From positions 1 to 33,327 of the forward strand of contig NZ_JAEUMO010000213.1 of assembly GCF_016793285.1 (NCBI RefSeq): a DNA stretch of 33,327 bases. Reading direction: 5' to 3'. This DNA is from Phenylobacterium sp. (GTDB lineage Bacteria; Pseudomonadota; Alphaproteobacteria; Caulobacterales; Caulobacteraceae). The notes under the pieces are model-generated. The model was not told the DNA's origin. It did no database searches and worked only from the letters and a program-made list of their open reading frames with translations. The first letter of the stretch is position 1, and every line of letters begins with the position of its first letter. The position numbers and the translations under genes were made by a program. Shown piece after piece: positions 7,738 through 14,999 of the stretch.

Positions 7738-8634
7738 ATGACCAGTCCTTCGCTGCCCGAACTCAGTGCGCTGAGCGCCGTGGCCGCCCATCGCAGCTTC
7801 CGCGCCGCGGCGGCCGAACTCGGCGTGTCGCCCTCCTCGCTCAGCCACGCCGTGGCCAGCGTGGAGCGCCGCCTGGGCATCCGCCTGTTCAACCGCACCA
7901 CCCGCAGCGTGTCGCTGACCGAGGCCGGCGACGACTTCCTGGCCCGCATCCGCCCGGCGCTGCGCGACATCGCCGCCGCCGTCGAGACCGTGAACCGCTT
8001 CCGCGAGACGCCGACCGGCACGCTGCGTCTGAACGCGTCGCTGGGCGGCGCCGAGCGGATCATGCCGACCGTCCTCGGTTTCCTGGACGCCAACCCCGAC
8101 ATGCGTGTCGATCTCGCCGTGGACGGCCGGCTGGTCGACATCGTGGCCGAAGGCTTCGACGCGGGCGTCCGCGGCGGCGGCGCCGTGCCGCAGGACATGG
8201 TCGCCCTGCCCTTCGGCCAGGCCGAGCGCTATCTGGTGGTGGCCAGCCCGGCCTACTTCGCCGCCCACGGGCGGCCGCAGACGCCCGCCGACCTGCTGCG
8301 GCATAGCTGCATCCGGGTGCGCATGCCCAGCGGCGCACTCCTGCCATGGGAGTTCGAGCGGCGCGGCGAGGAGATCAAGATCGAGCCGCCCGGCCGTCTC
8401 ACCGTCGGCAGCCCCGACCTCGCCGTGCAGGCGGCGGCGGCCGGCGCGGGCGTCGCCTATGTGATCGAGCGCGCGATGCCGGTCGAACTGCAGCGCGGCG
8501 ACCTCGAACCGGTGCTGGAGGCCTGGACGCCGCCGTTCCCCGGCGTCTGCCTGTACTATCCGCGCCAGCGCCTGCCCTCGGCCGGCCTCGCAGCCTTCAT
8601 CGAGCACTTCAAGGCGAAGCGACGGCGCGGCTAG
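7738..8634 (+). CDS. LysR-family transcriptional regulator
   Basis: This 298-residue protein has an N-terminal winged helix-turn-helix (SFRAAAAELGVSPSSLSHAV, then VERRLGIRLFNRTTRSVSLTEAG) and a periplasmic-binding-like effector domain from about residue 90. It likely senses a small molecule and controls the divergent SDR gene; this is inferred from position only. The start ATG is at 7738. The stop codon lies in a CTAG shared with the stop of the convergent VOC gene, so the two coding regions overlap by four bases. Confidence 0.93.
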   Translation: MTSPSLPELSALSAVAAHRSFRAAAAELGVSPSSLSHAVASVERRLGIRLFNRTTRSVSLTEAGDDFLARIRPALRDIAAAVETVNRFRETPTGTLRLNASLGGAERIMPTVLGFLDANPDMRVDLAVDGRLVDIVAEGFDAGVRGGGAVPQDMVALPFGQAERYLVVASPAYFAAHGRPQTPADLLRHSCIRVRMPSGALLPWEFERRGEEIKIEPPGRLTVGSPDLAVQAAAAGAGVAYVIERAMPVELQRGDLEPVLEAWTPPFPGVCLYYPRQRLPSAGLAAFIEHFKAKRRRG

Positions 8635-9026
8635 GTCCCGGCAGGCGCCTGGATGAGTTCGATCACGTAACCGTCGAGGTCCTTGCCCAGCGCGATCAGC
8701 GCGCCGCCCATGCCGGCATTGGGCGCAGGCTCGTGGGTGATCCGGCCCCCGGCGTCACGGATGCGCTGCGCCGCGGCCGCAGGGTCGGTCACGTAGAAGA
8801 CCAGCTTCACCGGAACGTCGCGGTAGTTCGGCTCCGAGCCGTCGGTCCAGTGCATCAGGATCACGGCGTTGCGGCCCGGGTGCGCCAGGAGGATCTCGTC
8901 CATGTGGTCGAGATGGAAGCGGCGGGCCTCCACCATGCCCAGTGCAGCCTTGTAGAAGGCGGCCGACGCCTCGAGGTCGCTGACCCCGATGCCCGTGGCG
9001 GTGATGTAGTCGGCCGATCGCGGCAT
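8631..9026 (-). CDS. VOC-family protein (glyoxalase/dioxygenase superfamily)
   Basis: This 131-residue protein has the two beta-alpha-beta-beta-beta modules of the vicinal oxygen chelate fold: TGIGVSDLEASAAFYKAALGM at the N-terminus, with VKLVFYVTDPAAAAQRIRDAGG opening the second half and DLDGYVIELIQ near the end, where the typical metal-ligand Glu sits. The reaction is not predictable; relatives include lactoylglutathione lyases and ring-cleaving dioxygenases. I chose the ATG at 9026 because GGGAGGA lies just upstream and the fold starts there. Longer versions reaching 9149 would add about 41 residues with no fold match. The stop shares a CTAG with the LysR stop. Confidence 0.88.
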   Translation of the reverse strand: MPRSADYITATGIGVSDLEASAAFYKAALGMVEARRFHLDHMDEILLAHPGRNAVILMHWTDGSEPNYRDVPVKLVFYVTDPAAAAQRIRDAGGRITHEPAPNAGMGGALIALGKDLDGYVIELIQAPAGT

Positions 9027-9213
9027 GGTGTCCTCCCGTTTCCGGCATCCTAGCCGGGCGCTGCGGCCGCGATCCAGCGGCGGCGCAGAGAGTCCGAGCG
9101 ACGCCATGGCGATCCGCCAGCGGGACTGAAGCGTCTGGCGCGCACCCACGCCAGCGGCGTAAGCTTCCCTCGGCCTGGCCGCGCCTTGCGTCGGGGCGTC
9201 TGGGCGCCCACCT

Positions 9214-9226
9214 GTTACGTAATTAC
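9214..9226. promoter_or_regulatory. Overlapping AT-rich palindromes upstream of the exported-protein gene
   Basis: The 224-base gap between the VOC gene and the exported-protein gene is GC-rich apart from this island, where two 8-base palindromes overlap: TTACGTAA (9215-9222) and GTAATTAC (9219-9226). They lie 25-36 bases before the ATG at 9251, overlapping where a promoter would be expected. An operator or promoter element is plausible; no regulator is identified. Confidence 0.4.
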
Positions 9227-9250
9227 TGGACTGCCTTTCCGGAGCCGCCC

Positions 9251-9739
9251 ATGCGCCTCGCCCTCCTCTCCGCCGCCGCCCTGCTCGTCGCTGCCCCGGC
9301 CGCCTTTGCCGCGCCCGCCTCGGTCGACGTCAACGTCTCGCCCGAGATGCAGAAGAAGTTCGACAAGACCTACGGCCAGCGCGAAGCCGACCTGCTCAGG
9401 ACGGACCTGAAGAAGTCCGTCGAGAAGGCGCTCGCCAGGACCGGCGCCTACGACGGCGCGCGCATCGAGCTGACCATCACCGACGCGAAGCCGAACCGGC
9501 CCACCTTCAAGCAGCTCGGCGACACGCCTGGCCTGTCGATGGAGAGCTTCGGCATCGGCGGGGCGACGATCGACGGCCACGTGATCGCCGCCGACGGCAA
9601 GATGAGCCCGATCAGCTACCGCTGGTACGAGACCGACATCCGCCAGGCGCACGGCAACTGGGTGTGGACCGACGCGACGTGGACCTTCGACCGCTTCGCA
9701 CGAAAGCTGGCTCACGGCCAGGACGTCGCCGAACGGTAA
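9251..9739 (+). CDS. Exported protein of unknown function
   Basis: I do not recognise a named family. The 162-residue product starts with a clear Sec signal peptide (MRLALLSAAALLVAAPAAFA, probable cleavage after AFA), so the mature protein of about 142 residues is periplasmic or outer-surface. The mature part begins with a charged helix-rich stretch (PEMQKKFDKTYGQREADLL) and continues as likely beta structure (RIELTITDAKPNRP; the GGATIDGHVIAADG repeat-like turn; YRWYETDIRQ). It has no cysteines after the signal and no lipobox. A CCGGAG ribosome-binding site precedes the ATG. It is flanked downstream by a strong hairpin and upstream by an AT-rich palindromic site, so it is probably transcribed alone. 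Confidence 0.8.
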   Translation: MRLALLSAAALLVAAPAAFAAPASVDVNVSPEMQKKFDKTYGQREADLLRTDLKKSVEKALARTGAYDGARIELTITDAKPNRPTFKQLGDTPGLSMESFGIGGATIDGHVIAADGKMSPISYRWYETDIRQAHGNWVWTDATWTFDRFARKLAHGQDVAER

Positions 9740-9769
9740 GCTTTCGCGCGGCGTCGCTTGCGCCATCGC

Positions 9770-9809
9770 ACGGCGCGCGGTCTCATCGCCGCGCGCCGTT
9801 TGGCATTTT
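9770..9809 (+). terminator. Hairpin terminator candidate between the exported-protein gene and mazG
   Basis: A perfect 11-base stem (ACGGCGCGCGG at 9770-9780 pairing with 9789-9799) with an 8-base loop is followed by TTGGCATTTT, a weak T-rich stretch. It lies 30 bases past the stop of the exported-protein gene and about 40 bases before mazG. It probably ends the upstream transcript. Confidence 0.6.
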
Positions 9810-9846
9810 CAGAGTCCCCACTTTCCAGCCCTGGTCCCGAGCCGCG

Positions 9847-10668
9847 ATGACCCGCCCTGCCCCGTCGGCCGACCTGCGGCCCATCGACCGCCTGCTCGCC
9901 ATCATGGCGCGGCTGCGCGACCGCCAGGACGGCTGCGAGTGGGACCTGGAGCAGACGTTCGCCACCATCGCGCCCTACACGGTGGAGGAAGCCTATGAGG
10001 TCGCCGACGCCATCGAGCGGGGCGACCTGGAGGACCTCAAGGACGAGCTGGGCGACCTCCTGCTGCAGGTGGTGTTCCACTCGCGCATGGCCGAGGAACA
10101 GGGCGCTTTCGCCTTCGACGACGTGGCGCGCGCGATCAACGACAAGATGGTGCGCCGCCACCCGCATGTATTCGGCGACGAGCGCTACGAGAGCCTGGAG
10201 CACCAGAAGGCGGGCTGGGAAGAGCTGAAGGCCGCCGAGCGGGCCGACAAGGGTGGCCAGGCCAGCCTGCTCGACGACGTGCCCGTGGGTCTGCCCGGCC
10301 TCACCCGCGCCGTGAAGCTCTCCAAGCGCGCCGCCAAGGTGGGCTTCGTCTGGCCGACCGTCCAGGACGTCGTGAAGAAGCTGCACGAGGAGGTCGGCGA
10401 GATGCTGGCCGAGATCGAGGCCGGCGACATGGAGAAGGCCCGAAACGAGATCGGCGATGTGCTGTTCGTGGTCGCCAACCTGGCCCGGACCCTCGACGTC
10501 GATCCGGAAGACGCCGTCCGCTACACCAACGCCAAGTTCATGCGTCGTTTCAAATATGTCGAGGCGGAACTTGCCAAGCGCGGCAGGACTCCGGACCAGT
10601 CCGACCTCGCCGAAATGGACGCCCTCTGGGAAGAGGTGAAGGCAAGAGAACGCGCGGGGGCTGCCTAG
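9847..10668 (+). CDS. mazG: Nucleoside triphosphate pyrophosphohydrolase MazG
   Basis: This 273-residue, two-repeat MazG hydrolyses NTPs and dNTPs to monophosphate plus pyrophosphate and acts as a house-cleaning enzyme. The N-terminal half has GCEWDLEQTF, then EEAYEVADAI and DELGDLLLQVVFHSRMA (the ExxE...ExxD metal site). The C-terminal half repeats it (HEEVGEMLAEI, NEIGDVLFVVANLAR). The KAGWEELK and GFVWP segments are typical of the family. The ATG at 9847 gives the standard length; frames reaching further upstream cross the terminator hairpin. In related genomes mazG neighbours hflX, as it nearly does here. Confidence 0.95.
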   Translation: MTRPAPSADLRPIDRLLAIMARLRDRQDGCEWDLEQTFATIAPYTVEEAYEVADAIERGDLEDLKDELGDLLLQVVFHSRMAEEQGAFAFDDVARAINDKMVRRHPHVFGDERYESLEHQKAGWEELKAAERADKGGQASLLDDVPVGLPGLTRAVKLSKRAAKVGFVWPTVQDVVKKLHEEVGEMLAEIEAGDMEKARNEIGDVLFVVANLARTLDVDPEDAVRYTNAKFMRRFKYVEAELAKRGRTPDQSDLAEMDALWEEVKARERAGAA

Positions 10669-10737
10669 CCATTACCTCCGAGGTCATTGAAGCGCGTTCC
10701 GCGTGGGCGTTGGATGACGGCGAGCGGAGGGGACGTA

Positions 10738-11082
10738 ATGACGGGCTTCAGATTGCTGCTTGTCGCGATGTGGCTGGCGCTCGCGGTCTACACCGGCGCG
10801 GTGATTTCGCAGCACGGCATGAACCTGTTTCCGATCTTCTTCGGCGACATGGCCAAGGCGGGCTGGCCCGGCCAGTTCAACCTCGACTTTCTCTGCTTCT
10901 TGACGCTGTCGGCACTCTGGACAGCATGGCGGAGCAACTTCTCGCCACTCGGCCTGCTGCTGGCCGTCGTCGCCTTCTTCGGCGGTGCGGGGTTCCTGTT
11001 GCCGTACCTCCTGCTGCTCACGGCGCAGAGCCGCGGCGACATGGCGTTCGTCCTCCTCGGCCGACGAGCCCTGTCCGCCTAG
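10738..11082 (+). CDS. Small integral membrane protein of unknown function
   Basis: This 114-residue protein shows about three hydrophobic segments: GFRLLLVAMWLALAVYTGAV near the start, LDFLCFLTLSALW in the middle, and LGLLLAVVAFFGGAGFLLPY followed by LLLL. The central loop GMNLFPIFFGDMAKAGWPGQFN looks conserved-style, but I cannot assign a family. The ATG at 10738 follows a good GGAGGGG ribosome-binding site; the in-frame extension to 10687 has none. It lies between mazG and hflX, and its stop shares CTAG with the hflX stop. It may be a membrane component of unknown role. Confidence 0.78.
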   Translation: MTGFRLLLVAMWLALAVYTGAVISQHGMNLFPIFFGDMAKAGWPGQFNLDFLCFLTLSALWTAWRSNFSPLGLLLAVVAFFGGAGFLLPYLLLLTAQSRGDMAFVLLGRRALSA

Positions 11083-12398
11083 CGCCCGCCCACGGTCGCC
11101 TGCGGATAGAGCTGCTCGAACTGGCCCAACGCCTGCGGAGTCAGGCTCACCGACAGCCGGACGCCGCCGTCTTCGCCTTCCTCGCGCTCGATGACGCGGC
11201 CGTGGGCGTAGAGCCAGGCGATGGCGGCGCCTTCCCCCGGAGGCGTGAGCACGTCCACCGGCGGGGCCTCGTCGACGAGGGCGGCGACGGCGGCGAGGAG
11301 GGCGTCGGTCCCCTGCCCCGTGACGGCCGACACCACGACGGCGGACGGACTGGCGCGTCGGGCGTCGCTCACGAGTTCGGCGCGGGTCTCGGCGTCCAGC
11401 AGGTCGGCCTTGTTCCACACCTCCAGGATGCGGCGCTCGTCCATGTCGACGCCGAGCTGGGAGAGGACCGAGCGGACGTCGTCGGCCTGCTCGCGGGTCT
11501 CTTCGCTGGCGATGTCGCGGACGTGCAGGACGACGTCGGCTTCGCGCACTTCCTCCAAGGTGGCGCGAAAGGCCTCCACCAGTTCGTGCGGCAGGTCGGA
11601 GATGAAGCCCACCGTATCCGAGAGCATCGCCGGGCGGCCGTCCGGCAACCTGAGCTGGCGGATCGTGGGGTCGAGTGTGGCGAACAGCATGTCCTGCGCC
11701 ACCACGTCGGCGTTGGTCAGCCGGTTGAAGAGCGTCGACTTGCCGGCGTTGGTGTAGCCGACGAGCGCCACGGCCGGGAACGGAATGCGCCGCCGCGCCG
11801 ACCGGGCCAGGGTGCGGGTCCTGCGGACCTCCTCCAGCTCGCGCTTCAGCTTGCCGATCTTGTCGGCGATCAGCCGGCGGTCGGTTTCGATCTGGGTTTC
11901 GCCGGGGCCACCCATGACCCCGAAACCGCCGCGCTGGCGCTCCAGGTGGGTCCAGGTCCGGACCAGGCGCGAGCGCTCGTAGGTCAGGCGGGCAAGCTCC
12001 ACCTGCAGCCGCCCCTCGCGGGTGCGGGCGCGGCGGGCGAAGATCTCCAGGATCAGGCCCGTGCGGTCGATGACCTTGGCCTGCCAGGCCTTCTCGAGGT
12101 TTCGCTGCTGCACCGGCGTCAGTGCGTCGTCGACGATCACCACGTCGGCCTCGGCGGCGCGGACGCGGGACGCGATCTCCTCCACCTTGCCCGTACCGAA
12201 GAGCGTCGCGGGCGTCAGCTTGCGCAGCGTGGCGACGAGGGTCTCGCGAACCTCCAGATCGAGCGCGAGAGCCAGGCCGGCGGCCTCTTCGAGGCGCGCC
12301 TGAGGGTCGCGTGCGCCCGCACGCCCCTCCCGGTCGGGGTGGACGACGATGGCGCCCTGGACGGGCGCCTCGCGGTCAACGAATCTGGAAGCGCTCAA
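11079..12398 (-). CDS. hflX: GTPase HflX (ribosome-associated)
   Basis: This 439-residue GTPase splits or rescues stalled 70S ribosomes, particularly under heat stress. The N-terminal HflX domain ends with the GGPGE signature ([15 protein letters not shown], 157-171). A coiled coil follows, then the G domain: G1 GYTNAGKST (214-222), G3 DTVGF (261-265) and G4 NKAD (329-332). The start is TTG at 12398, overlapping the hfq stop (TTGA on the coding strand), so it is coupled to hfq, the classic hfq-hflX pair. The stop shares CTAG with the small membrane protein gene. Confidence 0.96.
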   Translation of the reverse strand: MSASRFVDREAPVQGAIVVHPDREGRAGARDPQARLEEAAGLALALDLEVRETLVATLRKLTPATLFGTGKVEEIASRVRAAEADVVIVDDALTPVQQRNLEKAWQAKVIDRTGLILEIFARRARTREGRLQVELARLTYERSRLVRTWTHLERQRGGFGVMGGPGETQIETDRRLIADKIGKLKRELEEVRRTRTLARSARRRIPFPAVALVGYTNAGKSTLFNRLTNADVVAQDMLFATLDPTIRQLRLPDGRPAMLSDTVGFISDLPHELVEAFRATLEEVREADVVLHVRDIASEETREQADDVRSVLSQLGVDMDERRILEVWNKADLLDAETRAELVSDARRASPSAVVVSAVTGQGTDALLAAVAALVDEAPPVDVLTPPGEGAAIAWLYAHGRVIEREEGEDGGVRLSVSLTPQALGQFEQLYPQATVGGR

Positions 12399-12640
12399 TC
12401 GGCCTCGTCGTCAGCCGGCTCGTAGAGCTGCACGGGCTGAGCCGGCATGATGGTGGAGATGGCGTGCTTGTAGACGAGCTGGGATTGCCCGTCCCTTCGC
12501 AGCAGAACGCAGAAGTTGTCGAACCAGCTCACCACGCCCTGCAATTTGACGCCGTTCACCAGGAAGATGGTGAGGGGGGTCTTGGACTTCCGCACGCTGT
12601 TGAGGAAGGTATCCTGCAGGTTCTGTTTCTTGTCGCTCAC
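12395..12640 (-). CDS. hfq: RNA chaperone Hfq
   Basis: This 81-residue hexameric Sm-like protein pairs small RNAs with mRNAs. The Sm1 region is [22 protein letters not shown] with [12 protein letters not shown], and the Sm2 motif YKHAIST is at 57-63. The C-terminal tail is short and acidic (EPADDEAD), as in other alphaproteobacteria. I chose the GTG at 12640 because [10 protein letters not shown] matches the family N-terminus; a longer frame to 12709 would add about 23 unrelated residues. It follows dat with a gap of about 100 bases and is coupled to hflX. Confidence 0.96.
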   Translation of the reverse strand: MSDKKQNLQDTFLNSVRKSKTPLTIFLVNGVKLQGVVSWFDNFCVLLRRDGQSQLVYKHAISTIMPAQPVQLYEPADDEAD

Positions 12641-12667
12641 GGGCTTTCCGCCTTTTCGTTGTTGTTC

Positions 12668-12683
12668 GGGCGGCCTTCCGCCC
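12668..12683 (-). terminator. Hairpin in the dat-hfq gap (terminator or leader hairpin)
   Basis: On the coding strand this reads GGGCGG-AAGG-CCGCCC, a perfect six-base stem. It lies after the dat stop and 28 bases before the hfq start, without a T tract. It may weakly end the ntrYX-dat transcript or form part of the hfq leader. Confidence 0.3.
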
Positions 12684-12697
12684 ACACACGAGTCCAC

Positions 12698-12725
12698 GCT
12701 AGACGCCAAACGGCGACGCTTGCAA
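12698..12725 (-). promoter_or_regulatory. Possible hfq promoter
   Basis: In the dat-hfq gap, on the minus strand, TTGCAA (12725-12720) and TCTAGC (12703-12698) are separated by 16 bases and could serve as -35 and -10 boxes. The fit to consensus is modest and the assignment tentative. Confidence 0.28.
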
Positions 12726-12739
12726 TCGCACTCGCCCGA

Positions 12740-13603
12740 TCAGATCGCCGTCGCCTTGGCGCGCTCGATATAGAGGCGACGGAGCTTCGTGGCCACAGGT
12801 CCGACGCGGCCGTCGCCGACGGGCTTGCCGTCGACCTTGACGACCGGGAGCACGAGGGTTCCGGCGCCGGTGATGAAGGCCTCCTTCGCCTGGGTCGCCT
12901 CCTCGGGCGTGAACGGCCGCTCGTCGACCTTCAGGCCGGCCTCGCGGGCCACGTCGATGAGCGAGAGCCGGGTCACGCCGCGCAGGATGTTGGCCTGCGT
13001 GTCGCGGGTGCGCAGGGTCCCGTCGCGGTCGAGGATCCAGGCGTTCGACGAGGCGCCCTCGGTGACGAGGCCGAGCTCGTCCACGAACCAGGCTTCGACC
13101 GCCCCCGCCTCGCGCGCCTTCTGCTTGGCGAGCGCATTGGGCAGGAGGCCGACCGTCTTGATGTCGCAGCGGCCCCAGCGGTTCTCGGGCGTGGTGACGA
13201 CCGCGACCCCCGCCGCCGCGCGGGCTTCGGTGGCGGCCCGGTCGACGCGGCTGACGGTGACGACGACGGCCGGGGGCACGGGACCGGTGGGAAAGGCGTG
13301 GTCGCGCCTGGCCACGCCGCGGCTGACCTGCAGGTAGACCAGGCCCTCGCGGATGCGGTTGCGCCGCACGGTCTCGCGCAGCACGGCGGTAAGCGCCGCG
13401 CGGCTCATCGGCATGTCGATCCGCAGTTCCGAGAGGCTGCGTTCCAGCCGCGCGAAATGCCCCTCCGGATCGGCCAGCTTGCCGCCGAACAGCGCCCAGA
13501 CCTCGTAGACCGCGTCGGCCAGTTGGTAGCCGCGGTCCTCGATGTGGACGACGGCCTGGCTCTTCGGGACGAAGCGGCCGTTGACGTATGCGATGCGGCT
13601 CAC
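12740..13603 (-). CDS. dat: D-amino-acid aminotransferase (class IV PLP transaminase)
   Basis: This 287-residue fold-type IV PLP enzyme has the Schiff-base lysine at K149 (CDIKTVGLLPN), E180 (LVTEGASSNAW) and an N-terminal HIEDRGYQLADAVYE. This is the pattern of D-alanine transaminases, which make D-glutamate or D-alanine for peptidoglycan. Branched-chain or aminodeoxychorismate relatives are less likely. The start is GTG at 13603, one base after the ntrX stop, so it belongs to the ntrY-ntrX-dat transcript. This position after ntrX and before hfq is conserved in relatives. Confidence 0.9.
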   Translation of the reverse strand: MSRIAYVNGRFVPKSQAVVHIEDRGYQLADAVYEVWALFGGKLADPEGHFARLERSLSELRIDMPMSRAALTAVLRETVRRNRIREGLVYLQVSRGVARRDHAFPTGPVPPAVVVTVSRVDRAATEARAAAGVAVVTTPENRWGRCDIKTVGLLPNALAKQKAREAGAVEAWFVDELGLVTEGASSNAWILDRDGTLRTRDTQANILRGVTRLSLIDVAREAGLKVDERPFTPEEATQAKEAFITGAGTLVLPVVKVDGKPVGDGRVGPVATKLRRLYIERAKATAI

Positions 13604-13604
13604 C

Positions 13605-14996
13605 TCAGAGGTCCTCGCCTTCGAGCGCGCGGCCGCCCGACAACCCGAGCGACTTCAGCTTGCGGTGCAGGGCCGAGCGTTCCATCCCGATGAAGGCGGC
13701 GGTGCGCGAGATGTTTCCCGAGAAGCGGAGCATCTGGGCGTTCAGGTACTCGCGCTCGAACACCTCGCGCGCCTCGCGCAGCGGCAGCGCGATGATGCGC
13801 TCGGCGCCCATCGCCCCCGCCTGGTCGTTCACCGACGCCTCCGGCGGCAGCATGTCGGCCGTGATCGGATCGGCCGGCGCGCCGGAGGCGAGGATCAGCA
13901 TCCGCTCCACGTTGTTGCGCAACTGTCGCAGGTTGCCGGGCCAGGCGCGGACCTGGAGCATGGCCAGCGCGTCGTCCGACAGCCGCCGCCGCACCAGCCC
14001 CGAGGCTTCGCAGATGCGCTGGATGAAGTCCTCGATCAGCTCGGGGATGTCCTCGCGCCGCTCGGAGAGGCCGGGCACGTTCACCGGCACCACGTTCAGG
14101 CGATGGAACAGGTCCTCGCGGAAACGCCCGGCCGAGATCTCCTCGCGCAGGTCCCGCGAGGTCGACGAGATCACGCGCACGTCCACCTGCACGTCCTGGT
14201 CGCCGCCCACCCGGCGGAACCGCTGCTCGACCAGCACCCGCAGGATGCGTCCCTGGGTCTCGCGCGGCATGTCCGCCGCCTCGTCGAGGTAGAGGGTGCC
14301 GCCGTGGGCGCGCTCGAAGACCCCGATCTTGGCCGGGCGGCCGCCCGCGCCCTCCTCGCCGAACAGCTCGACGTCCATCCGTTCGGGCGTCATGCCGGCG
14401 GCGCTGATCGGCACGAACTCGTTGCGGGCGCGATGGCTCGCGCCGTGGATCAGGCGCGCGACGGTCTCCTTGCCCGAGCCCGGCGGGCCCGAGATCAGGA
14501 CACGGCTGTTGGCCCCCGCCAGCTTGGCGATCATCTGGCGCAACTGCTGGGCCGCCATCGACTTGCCGAGGAGGCCCTCGGGCGTGATCGCCTGGGCCCG
14601 CAGGCGGCGGTTCTCGCGCCGCAGGTTCGCCGCCTCCAGCGCGCGCTCGACCACCAGGATCAGCCGGTCCGACTTGAACGGCTTCTCCAGGAACTCGTAG
14701 GCGCCGCGCTTGATGGCGCTGACGGCGGTCTCGATGTTGCCGTGCCCGCTGATCATGATGACCGGCAGGTCGGCGTCGAGGGTCTTCACCAGGTCGAGCA
14801 GTTCCAGCCCGTCCATGCCGCCGCCCGACATCCAGATGTCGAGGATCAGCAGCGCCGGCTTGCGGGCGCGGACCGCCGCCAGGGCGCTTTCCGAGTCGTT
14901 GGCCGTGCGGACGTCGTAGCCCTCGTCCGTCAGGATGCCCGCGACCAGCTCGCGGATGTCGGCCTCGTCGTCGACCACCAGTACGTCAGACGCCAT
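13605..14996 (-). CDS. ntrX: Nitrogen/redox response regulator NtrX
   Basis: This 463-residue response regulator is the partner of NtrY. The receiver domain has the acidic pair D9-D10, phospho-acceptor D53 (LLILDIWM) and K105 (EKPF). The AAA+ domain has Walker A GPPGSGKE (170-177) and Walker B TLYLDE (234-239). Between ELFG (210-213) and the FERAHGG block the GAFTGA loop is missing, so sigma-54 contact is unlikely. A Fis-type helix-turn-helix (GNISRTAAFIGMERSALHRKL) lies at about 427-447. The start ATG at 14996 lies three bases past the ntrY stop, with AGAGGTG as ribosome-binding site. Confidence 0.94.
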   Translation of the reverse strand: MASDVLVVDDEADIRELVAGILTDEGYDVRTANDSESALAAVRARKPALLILDIWMSGGGMDGLELLDLVKTLDADLPVIMISGHGNIETAVSAIKRGAYEFLEKPFKSDRLILVVERALEAANLRRENRRLRAQAITPEGLLGKSMAAQQLRQMIAKLAGANSRVLISGPPGSGKETVARLIHGASHRARNEFVPISAAGMTPERMDVELFGEEGAGGRPAKIGVFERAHGGTLYLDEAADMPRETQGRILRVLVEQRFRRVGGDQDVQVDVRVISSTSRDLREEISAGRFREDLFHRLNVVPVNVPGLSERREDIPELIEDFIQRICEASGLVRRRLSDDALAMLQVRAWPGNLRQLRNNVERMLILASGAPADPITADMLPPEASVNDQAGAMGAERIIALPLREAREVFEREYLNAQMLRFSGNISRTAAFIGMERSALHRKLKSLGLSGGRALEGEDL

Positions 14997-14999
14997 TGC

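Noticed and set aside
10710-12425. 571-codon + strand open frame opposite hflX
   Set aside because: It is a shadow of hflX with no recognisable domain; the real + strand gene is the small membrane protein ending at 11082.
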